64,000 bases of DNA, taken from assembly GCF_040954835.1 (NCBI RefSeq), contig NW_027168257.1, forward strand, positions 212,501-276,500, in the 5' to 3' direction. A model generated the notes under the pieces. That model was not told the DNA's origin and did no database searches. It saw nothing but the letters and a program-made list of their open reading frames with translations. Below are positions 10,961 through 18,238 of this stretch, piece by piece. Both the position numbers and the translations under genes were made by a program. Source of the stretch: Lepisosteus oculatus. Lineage: Eukaryota > Chordata > Actinopteri > Semionotiformes > Lepisosteidae. Each line of letters opens with the position of its first letter. Position 1 is the stretch's first letter.

Positions 10961-11144
10961 TTTGCATAGCGGCTTCCCAGAGTGCGTCGTTTCCGGCACA
11001 GTGTGGCCGGGTGTTTTCCGAGTTATCGCACGGATTGGTCACGCTCGCAAGCCGTGAGCCGCAGGCGATGAGCCCGGAGCTGAACGGGCCCCACTGGCTA
11101 GTTTGTAAGGCCAGGTGCATTGCCAACCACGACCGGCAGCGCAG
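10961..11144 (+). promoter_or_regulatory. snRNA-type promoter of a U5 unit (representative)
   Basis: TTTGCAT at 10961-10967 is an octamer-like site. GGCTTCCCAGAGTGCGTCGT just after it resembles the Staf/ZNF143 (SPH) consensus. Together, at -226 to -195, they sit exactly where vertebrate snRNA distal sequence elements lie. CCACGACCG at 11127-11135 (about -60) is the proposed PSE; the U1 gene has CCTAGACTG at the matching distance. The same arrangement repeats every 508 bp before genes 2-13. The DSE position is strong evidence; the PSE is inferred. Confidence 0.7.
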
Positions 11145-11186
11145 AGGCTTTGAAGGCGGCCTGGGCTCCTGCAGCTGTGCAGCCAC

Positions 11187-11306
11187 GCACTCTGGTTTCT
11201 CTTCATCTCGTACAAATCTTTCGCCTTTTACTAAAGATTTCCGTGGAGAGGGGCATGAATGCGTTCCATGCAATTTTTGTGCTTCCCTGCCTTCGGGTGG
11301 GGCGCA
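11187..11306 (+). ncRNA. RNU5: U5 snRNA, copy 2
   Basis: Core U5 with loop I, Sm site and TTCG-capped 3' hairpin all present. The variable region just before the Sm site reads GGGGCATGAATGCGTTCC. It is preceded by a complete type-B spacer with DSE and PSE, and a 3' box follows at about 11314-11327. Likely expressed by Pol II/SNAPc. Confidence 0.92.
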
Positions 11307-11694
11307 GCCTGGCTGGTCAAAGAGAGAAAACAAAAACGCCCGCAATCGGTCTTGTTATGGCGATTGTGGCAGTCTGCTCCGCGAGTCCACGGTCTCCGGC
11401 CGTCTGATTGGCGCTCTTTTCTTTGGGGGGCGGGAAGTGTCCGGCCGCAGGGGATCTTGGGACCTCGCTTTGCATAGCGGCTTCCCAGAGTGCGTCATTT
11501 CCGGCACAGTGTGGCCGGGTGTTTTCCGAGTTATCGCACGGATTCGGCACGCTCGCAAGCCGTGAGCCGCAGGCGATGAGCCCGGAGCTGAACGGGCCCC
11601 ACTGGCTCGTTTGTAAGGCCAGGTGTATTGCCAACCACGACCGGCAGGGCAGAGGCCTTGAAGGCGGCCTGGGCTCCTGCAGCTGTGCAGCCAC

Positions 11695-11814
11695 GCACTC
11701 TGGTTTCTCTTCATCTCGTACAAATCTTTCGCCTTTTACTAAAGATTTCCGTGGAGAGGAGCATGAATGAGTTCCATGCAATTTTTGTGCTTCCCTGCCT
11801 TCGGGTGGGGCGCA
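11695..11814 (+). ncRNA. RNU5: U5 snRNA, copy 3
   Basis: Matches the array majority (GAGCATGAATGAGTTCC before the Sm site), with a type-A spacer upstream. Loop I, Sm site, 3' hairpin and 3' box are intact. Confidence 0.92.
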
Positions 11815-12202
11815 GCCTGGCTGGTCAAAGAGAGAAAACAAAAACGCTCGCAATCGGTCTTGTTATGGCGATTGTGGCAGTCTGCTCCGCGAGTCCTCGG
11901 TCTCCGGCCGTCTGATTGGCGCTCTTTTCTTTGGGGGGCGGGAAGTGTCCGGCCGCAGGGGATCTTGGGACCTCGCTTTGCATAGCGGCTTCCCAGAGTG
12001 CGTCGTTTCCGGCACAGTGTGGCCGGGTGTTTTCCGAGTTATCGCACGGATTCGGCACGCTCGCAAGCCGTGAGCCGCAGGCGATGAGCCCGGAGCTGAA
12101 CGGGCCCCACTGGCTCGTTTGTAAGGCCAGGTGTATTGCCAACCACGACCGGCAGGGCAGAGGCCTTGAAGGCGGCCTGGGCTCCTGCAGCTGTGCAGCC
12201 AC

Positions 12203-12322
12203 GCACTCTGGTTTCTCTTCATCTCGTACAAATCTTTCGCCTTTTACTAAAGATTTCCGTGGAGAGGAGCATGAATGAGTTCCATGCAATTTTTGTGCTT
12301 CCCTGCCTTCGGGTGGGGCGCA
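12203..12322 (+). ncRNA. RNU5: U5 snRNA, copy 4
   Basis: Same RNA sequence as copy 3 as far as I can read. The type-A spacer upstream carries a full DSE. Intact. Confidence 0.92.
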
Positions 12323-12710
12323 GCCTGGCTGGTCAAAGAGAGAAAACAAAAACGCTCGCAATCGGTCTTGTTATGGCGATTGTGGCAGTCTGCTCCGCGA
12401 GTCCTCGGTCTCCGGCCGTCTGATTGGCGCTCTTTTCTTTGGGGGGCGGGAAGTGTCCGGCCTCCGGGGATCTTGGGACTTCGCTTTGCATAGCGGCTTC
12501 CCAGAGTGCGTCGTTTCCGGCACAGTGTGGCCGGGTGTTTTCCGAGTTATCGCACGGATTGGGCACGCTCGCAAGCCGTGAGCCGCAGGCGATGAGCCCG
12601 GAGCTGAACGGGCCCCACTGGCTCGTTTGTAAGGCCAGGTGTATTGCCAACCACGACCGGCAGGGCAGAGGCCTTGAAGGCGGCCTGGGCTCCTGCAGCT
12701 GTGCAGCCAC

Positions 12711-12830
12711 GCACTCTGGTTTCTCTTCATCTCGTACAAATCTTTCGCCTTTTACTAAAGATTTCCGTGGAGAGGAGCATGAACGAGTTCCATGCAATTT
12801 TTGTGCTTCCCTGCCTTCGGGTGGGGCGCA
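12711..12830 (+). ncRNA. RNU5: U5 snRNA, copy 5
   Basis: Carries the AACGAG variant before the Sm site. The spacer is an A variant with TTGGGCAC and a changed GGCCTCCGG segment. Core motifs are intact. Confidence 0.92.
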
Positions 12831-13218
12831 GCCTGGCTGGTCAAAGAGAGAAAACAAAAACGCTCGCAATCGGTCTTGTTATGGCGATTGTGGCAGTCTG
12901 CTCCGCGAGTCCTCGGTCTCCGGCCGTCTGATTGGCGCTCTTTTCTTTGGGGGTTGGGAAGTGTCCGGCTGCAGGGGATCTTGGGACCTCGCTTTGCATA
13001 GCGGCTTCCCAGAGTGCGTCGTTTCCGGCACAGTGTGGCCGGGTGTTTTCCGAGTTATCGCACGGATTGGTCACGCTCGCAAGCCGTGAGCCGCAGGCGA
13101 TGAGCCCGGAGCTGAACGGGCCCCACTGGCTAGTTTGTAAGGCCAGGTGCATTGCCAACCACGACCGGCAGCGCAGAGGCGTTGAAGGCGGCCTGGGCTC
13201 CTGCAGCTGTGCAGCCAC

Positions 13219-13338
13219 GCACTCTGGTTTCTCTTCATCTCGTACAAATCTTTTGCCTTTTACTAAAGATTTCCGTGGAGAGGAGCATGAATGAGTTCCA
13301 TGCATTTTTTGTGCTTCCCTGCCTTCGGGTGGGGCGCA
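13219..13338 (+). ncRNA. RNU5: U5 snRNA, copy 6 (Sm-site variant)
   Basis: Two changes stand out: the base before loop I is T (TTTTGCC instead of TTTCGCC), and the Sm site reads ATTTTTTG instead of AATTTTTG. Both are within what Sm-class RNAs tolerate. Type-B spacer upstream. Confidence 0.88.
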
Positions 13339-13726
13339 GCCTGGCTGGTCAAAGAGAGAAAACAAAAACGCTCGCAATCGGTCTTGTTATGGCGATTGTG
13401 GCAGTCTGCTCCGCGAGTCCTCGGTCTCCGGCCGTCTGATTGGCGCTCTTTTCTTTGGGGGGCGGGAAGTGTCCGGCCGCAGGGGATCTTGGGACCTCGC
13501 TTTGCATAGCGGCTTCCCAGAGTGCGTCGTTTCCGGCACAGTGTGGCCGGGTGTTTTCCGAGTTATCGCACGGATTCGGCACGCTCGCAAGCCGTGAGCC
13601 GCAGGCGATGAGCCCGGAGCTGAACGGGCCCCACTGGCTCGTTTGTAAGGCCAGGTGTATTGCCAACCACGACCGGCAGGGCAGAGGCTTTGAAGGTGGC
13701 CTGGGCTCCTGAAGCTGTGCAGCCAC

Positions 13727-13846
13727 GCACTCTGGTTTCTCTTCATCTCGTACAAATCTTTCGCCTTTTACTAAAGATTTCCGTGGAGAGGAGCATGAAC
13801 GAGTTCCATGCAATTTTTGTGCTTCCCTGCCTTCGGGTGGGGCGCA
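13727..13846 (+). ncRNA. RNU5: U5 snRNA, copy 7
   Basis: AACGAG variant with type-A spacer. Just upstream it reads CTCCTGAAGCTG, the same variant as at the left edge of the array, so copy 1 and copy 7 share a recent ancestor or exchange. Confidence 0.92.
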
Positions 13847-14234
13847 GCCTGGCTGGTCAAAGAGAGAAAACAAAAACGCTCGCAATCGGTCTTGTTATGG
13901 CGATTGTGGCAGTCTGCTCCGCGAGTCCTCGGTCTCCGGCCGTCTGATTGGCGCTCTTTTCTTTGGGGGTTGGGAAGTGTCCGGCCGCAGGGGATCTTGG
14001 GACCTCGCTTTGCATAGCGGCTTCCCAGAGTGCGTCGTTTCCGGCACAGTGTGGCCGGGTGTTTTCCGAGTTATCGCACGGATTGGTCACGCTCGCAAGC
14101 CGTGAGCCGCAGGCGATGAGCCCGGAGCTGAACGGGCCCCACTGGCTAGTTTGTAAGGCCAGGTGCATTGCCAACCACGACCGGCAGCGCAGAGGCTTTG
14201 AAGGTGGCCTGGACTCCTGCAGCTGTGCAGCCAC

Positions 14235-14354
14235 GCACTTTGGTTTCTCTTTATCTCGTACAAATCTTTCGCCTTTTACTAAAGATTTCCGTGGAGAGGA
14301 GCATGAATGCATTCCATGCAATTTTTGTGCTTCCCTGCCTTCGGGTGGGGCGCA
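14235..14354 (+). ncRNA. RNU5: U5 snRNA, copy 8 (several substitutions)
   Basis: Differs from the majority in stem I (GCACTTTGG and TTTATCTCG) and before the Sm site (AATGCATTCC). Loop I and the Sm site are unchanged. Type-B spacer upstream. It may be a variant or a decaying copy. Confidence 0.85.
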
Positions 14355-14742
14355 GCCTGGCTGGTCAAAGAGAGAAAACAAAAACGCTCGCAATCGGTCT
14401 TGTTATGGCGATTGTGGCAGTCTGCTCCGCGAGTCCACGGTCTCCGGCCGTCTGATTGGCGCTCTTTTCTTTGGGGGGCGGGAAGTGTCCGGCCGCGGGG
14501 GATCTTGGGACCTCGCTTTGCATAGCGGCTTCCCAGAGTGCGTCGTTTCCGGCACAGTGTGGCCGGGTGTTTTCCGAGTTATCGCACGGATTCGGCACGC
14601 TCGCAAGCCGTGAGCCGCAGGCGATGAGCCCGGAGCTGAACGGGCCCCACTGGCTCGTTTGTAAGGCCAGGTGTATTGCCAACCACGACCGGCAGGGCAG
14701 AGGCCTTGAAGGCGGCCTGGGCTCCTGCAGCTGTGCAGCCAC

Positions 14743-14862
14743 GCACTCTGGTTTCTCTTCATCTCGTACAAATCTTTCGCCTTTTACTAAAGATTTCCGT
14801 GGAGAGGAGCATGAATGAGTTCCATGCAATTTTTGTGCTTCCCTGCCTTCGGGTGGGGCGCA
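14743..14862 (+). ncRNA. RNU5: U5 snRNA, copy 9
   Basis: Majority sequence; type-A spacer with intact DSE and PSE. Confidence 0.92.
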
Positions 14863-15250
14863 GCCTGGCTGGTCAAAGAGAGAAAACAAAAACGCTCGCA
14901 ATCGGTCTTGTTATGGCGATTGTGGCAGTCTGCTCCGCGAGTCCTCGGTCTCCGGCCGTCTGATTGGCGCTCTTTTCTTTGGGGGTTGGGAAGTGTCCGG
15001 CTGCAGGGGATCTTGGGACCTCGCTTTGCATAGCGGCTTCCCAGAGTGCGTCGTTTCCGGCACAGTGTGGCCGGGTGTTTTCCGAGTTATCGCACGGATT
15101 GGTCACGCTCGCAAGCCGTGAGCCGCAGGCGATGAGCCCGGAGCTGAACGGGCCCCACTGGCTAGTTTGTAAGGCCAGGTGCATTGCCAACCACGACCGG
15201 CAGCGCAGAGGCTTTGAAGGCGGCCTGGGCTCCTGCAGCTTTGCAGCCAC

Positions 15251-15370
15251 GCACTCTGGTTTCTCTTCATCTCGTACAAATCTTTCGCCTTTTACTAAAG
15301 ATATCCGTGGAGAGGAGCATGAATGAGTTCCATGCAATTTTTGTGCTTCCCTGCCTTCGGGTGGGGTGCA
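15251..15370 (+). ncRNA. RNU5: U5 snRNA, copy 10
   Basis: GATATCCG replaces GATTTCCG on the 3' side of stem I, and the 3' hairpin has GGGGTGC for GGGGCGC. Loop I and the Sm site are intact. Type-B spacer. The base before the gene region also differs (GCTTTGCAGCC). Confidence 0.88.
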
Positions 15371-15757
15371 GCCTGGCTGGTCAAAGAGAGAAAACAAAAA
15401 CGCTCGCAATCGGTCTTGTTATGGCGATTGTGGCAGTCTGCTCCGCGAGTCCACGGTCTCCGGCGTCTGATTGGCGCTCTTTTCTTTGGGGGGCGGGAAG
15501 TGTCCGGCCGCAGGGGATCTTGGGACCTCGCTTTGCATAGCGGCTTCCCAGAGTGCGTCGTTTCCGGCACAGTGTGGCCGGGTGTTTTCCGAGTTATCGC
15601 ATGGATTCGGCACGCTCGCAAGCCGTGAGCCGCAGGCGATGAGCCCGGAGCTGAACGGGCCCCACTGGCTCGTTTGTAAGGCCAGGTGTATTGCCAACCA
15701 CGACCGGCAGGGCAGAGGCTTTGAAGGCGGCCTGGGCTCCTGCAGCTGTGCAGCCAC

Positions 15758-15877
15758 GCACTCTGGTTTCTCTTCATCTCGTACAAATCTTTCGCCTTTT
15801 ACTAAAGATTTCCGTGGAGAGGAGCATGAATGAGTTCCATGCAATTTTTGTGCTTCCCTGCCTTCGGGTGGGGCGCA
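15758..15877 (+). ncRNA. RNU5: U5 snRNA, copy 11
   Basis: Majority sequence. The preceding unit is 507 bp because one C is missing in the CCGGCCG segment. Type-A spacer. Confidence 0.92.
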
Positions 15878-16265
15878 GCCTGGCTGGTCAAAGAGAGAAA
15901 ACAAAAACGCTCGCAATCGGTCTTGTTATGGCGATTGTGGCAGTCTGCTCCGCGAGTCCTCGGTCTCCGGCCGTCTGATTGGCGCTCTTTTTTTTGGGGG
16001 TTGGGAAGTGTCCGGCTGCAGGGGATCTTGGGACCTCGCTTTGCATAGCGGCTTCCCAGAGTGCGTCGTTTCCGGCACAGTGTGGCCGGGTGTTTTCCGA
16101 GTTATCGCACGGATTGGTCACGCTCGCAAGCCGTGAGCCGCAGGCGATGAGCCCGGAGCTGAACGGGCCCCACTGGCTCGTTTGTAAGGCCAGGTGCATT
16201 GCCAACCACGACCGGCAGCGCAGAGGCTTTGAAGGCGGCCTGGGCTCCTGCAGCTGTGCAGCCAC

Positions 16266-16385
16266 GCACTCTGGTTTCTCTTCATCTCGTACAAATCTTT
16301 CGCCTTTTACTAAAGATTTCCGTGGAGAGGAGCATGAATGCGTTCCATGCAATTTTTGTGCTTCCCTGCCTTTGGGTGGGGCGCA
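16266..16385 (+). ncRNA. RNU5: U5 snRNA, copy 12 (tetraloop variant)
   Basis: The 3' hairpin loop is TTTG instead of the stable TTCG. The region before the Sm site is AATGCG. Spacer is type B but with CTCGTTTG, suggesting exchange between spacer types. Confidence 0.9.
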
Positions 16386-16773
16386 GCCTGGCTGGTCAAA
16401 GAGAGAAAACAAAAACGCTCGCAATCGGTCTTGTTATGGCGATTGTGGCAGTCTGCTCCGCGAGTCCTCGGTCTCCGGCCGTCTGATTGGCGCTCTTTTC
16501 TTTGGAGGGCGGGAAGTGTCCGGCCGCAGGGGATCTTGGGACCTCGCTTTGCATAGCGGCTTCCCAGAGTGCGTCGTTTCCGGCACAGTGTGACCGGGTG
16601 TTTTCCGAGTTATCGCACGGATTCGGCACGCTCGCAAGCCGTGAGCCGCAGGCGATGAGCCCGGAGCTGAACGGGCCCCACTGGCTCGTTTGTAAGGCCA
16701 GGTGTATTGCCAACCACGACCGGCAGGGCAGAGGCTTTGAAGGTGGCCTGGGCTCCTGCAGCTGTGCAGCCAC

Positions 16774-16893
16774 GCACTCTGGTTTCTCTTCATCTCGTAC
16801 AAATCTTTCGCCTTTTACTAAAGATTTCCGTGGAGAGAAGCATGAACGAGTTCCATGCAATTTTTGTGCTTCCCTGCCTTCGGGTGGGGCGCA
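16774..16893 (+). ncRNA. RNU5: U5 snRNA, copy 13
   Basis: GAGAAGCATGAACGAG variant before the Sm site. Type-A spacer. This is the last gene with an undisturbed promoter; the next unit is broken by the U1-ORF1 insert. Confidence 0.92.
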
Positions 16894-17268
16894 GCCTGGC
16901 TGGTCAAAGAGAGAAAACAAAAACGCTCGCAATCGGTCTTGTTATGGCGATTGTGGCAGTCTGCTCCGCGAGTCCTCGGTCTCCGGCCGTCTGATTGGCG
17001 CTCTTTTCTTTGGGGGGCGGGAAGTGTCCGGCCGCAGGGGATCTTGGGACCTCGCTTTGCATAGCGGCTTCCCAGAGTGCGTCGTTTCCGGCACAGTGTG
17101 GCCGGGTGTTTTCCGAGTTATCGCACGGATTGGGCACGCTCGCAAGCCGTGAGCCGCAGGCGATGAGCCCGGAGCTGAACGGGCCCCACTGGCTCGTTTG
17201 TAAGGCCAGGTGTATTGCCAACCACGACCGGCAGGGCAGAGGCCTTGAAGGCGGCCTGGGCTCCTGCA

Positions 17269-17928
17269 CAGCACCCACCCACTGTGTCCCACAGCACCAC
17301 AGCGCCGACACACCTTTGGTTGTCCCACATAAAAAACATAGCCATTGCAGGCGCCCAGCTGGATTGTAGAGGGCAGGTGCCTTAAGCCTCCATTTACATT
17401 GTCCGGTAGCAAGCGAACCTCGAATTTCCTTGCTCCTGTTTTTATACCGTCAACATCTCTAACCTCAGTTCCATGGTGGACGGTGCAGTACTGCTTAAGC
17501 CAGGTGTGAATGTCCTCCGTCTTTGCCATTTCCGAGAACATAACAACATGCACCGTTTTCCTCTCTCTCTGTGTCAGAGGCTGCAAGTTGATCTTCTCAA
17601 GGGCAGGAACTTTCCCTCTTTTTGCCTCAAACACATCCACACATTGTTCAAACAGAGAATAGGTAGCAAAAACAACCTCAAATTCTTTCTGACCTGGGAG
17701 AGCGAAGATGAAATCCAAGTGCCGAGGTTCAAAGCCAAGTTCCTTCTGTAACACTTTTCTGCTGAACTGCATACGATCCATGAAGAGGTCATCCAAAAGC
17801 TCAAAACGTACAGCATTCTTGCGGGATCCAAAGGTTGCCATCTCAAACTGCAAAACAAACACTGCTTCCACAAAACAAGAAAACAATCCAACTACAGGCT
17901 GATCAAGGTATCTCCCCTGCCAGGTAAG
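17269..17928 (-). mobile_element. Chimeric insert: U1 snRNA 5' end + LINE ORF1 fragment
   Basis: Read on the minus strand, the insert begins with U1 nucleotides 4-32 (17928 down to 17900, identical to the U1 gene at 33703). A leader of about 58 bp follows, then an ATG at 17841 opening a frame of about 190 residues: MATFGSRKNAVRFELLDDLF at the start and CRRCGAVGHSG at the end. The protein resembles ZCCHC3-like ORF1 proteins, which in fish are mostly first ORFs of Tx1/L1-type non-LTR elements, with a CCHC knuckle cut off at the junction. No poly(A), 3' UTR or ORF2 is present. About 90 bp of U5 spacer (17173-17268) is repeated on the far side (about 17927-18020), like a long target duplication, but with ~5% divergence. 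It is a fragment and encodes no complete protein. Confidence 0.7.
17900..17928 (-). pseudogene. U1 snRNA 5'-end fragment (nt 4-32)
   Basis: Twenty-nine bases match U1 exactly, including the 5' splice-site-pairing CTTACCTG and the lineage-specific T in ACCTTGATCA that the local U1 gene also carries. It stops within stem-loop I and goes straight into the ORF1 leader. Confidence 0.88.
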
Positions 17929-18031
17929 CTGAGAGCCACTGGCTCGTTTGTAAGGCCAGGTGCATTGACAACCACGACTGGCAGGGCAGAGGACTTGAAG
18001 GCGGCCTGGGCTCCTGCAGCTGTCCAGCCAC

Positions 18032-18151
18032 GCACTCTGGTTTCTCTTCATCTCGTACAAATCTTTTGCCTTTTACTAAAGATTTCCATGGAGAGGAGCA
18101 TGAATGAGTTCCATACAATTTTTGTGCTTCCCTGCCTTCGGGTGGGGCGCA
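18032..18151 (+). ncRNA. RNU5: U5 snRNA, copy 14 (diverged, DSE displaced)
   Basis: Last copy of the array and the most diverged: TTTTGCC before loop I, TTTCCATGG in stem I, CCATACAATTTTT at the Sm site, and GTCCAGCC just upstream. Loop I is intact. Only ~105 bp of array sequence precede it, so the PSE is present but the nearest DSE (17056) lies about 975 bp upstream beyond the insert. Probably weak or silent. Confidence 0.8.
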
Positions 18152-18222
18152 GCTGGGCTGGTCAAAGAGAGAAAACAAAACCGCTCACAATCGCTCTTAC
18201 AATGCAGTAAGTAGCACAGGCT

Positions 18223-18238
18223 ACTTAGGGAGTAGGCT
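18223..18238. repeat. LINE target-site duplication, left
   Basis: ACTTAGGGAGTAGGCT is repeated exactly at 21357-21372, on either side of the RTE LINE. The empty site is seen near 62540. Confidence 0.85.

Larger units (their letters stand above)
10657..18197 (+). repeat. Tandem U5 snRNA gene array (508-bp unit, 14 genes)
   Basis: Fourteen U5 genes lie head-to-tail at a 508-bp period (one unit of 507 bp, and one gap enlarged by an insert). Each spacer holds TTTGCAT plus a ZNF143-like CTTCCCAGAGTGCGTCG about 226 to 195 bp upstream of the gene, and CCACGACCG about 60 bp upstream. Spacers come in two types. Type A has GGGGCGGGAAG, CGGATTCGGCAC (or TTGGGCAC), CTCGTTTG, GTGTATTG and CGGCAGGGC. Type B has GGGTTGGGAAG, GGATTGGTCAC, CTAGTTTG, GTGCATTG and CGGCAGCGC. 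The order before genes 2-14 is B A A A B A B A B A B A A, a partly dimeric (about 1,016 bp) higher-order pattern. The left edge begins only ~22 bp before gene 1. The right edge joins the inverted Thr/Arg module at about 18197. Confidence 0.93.

Noticed and set aside
10809-17311. Repeated 178-, 120-, 122- and 221-codon open frames on both strands of the U5 array
   Set aside because: They overlap U5 genes and promoter elements, occur in several frames at once, repeat only because the DNA repeats, and resemble no protein family.
16942-18060. A 372-codon minus-strand frame across the U1-ORF1 insert
   Set aside because: It reads through U5 DNA on both sides. Only the part from 17841 to about 17269 resembles a protein (ORF1); the rest is array sequence open by chance.
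10657-18197. CRISPR-like or protein-repeat reading of the 508-bp array
   Set aside because: Units are far too long, contain U5 snRNA with promoters, and the genome is vertebrate.
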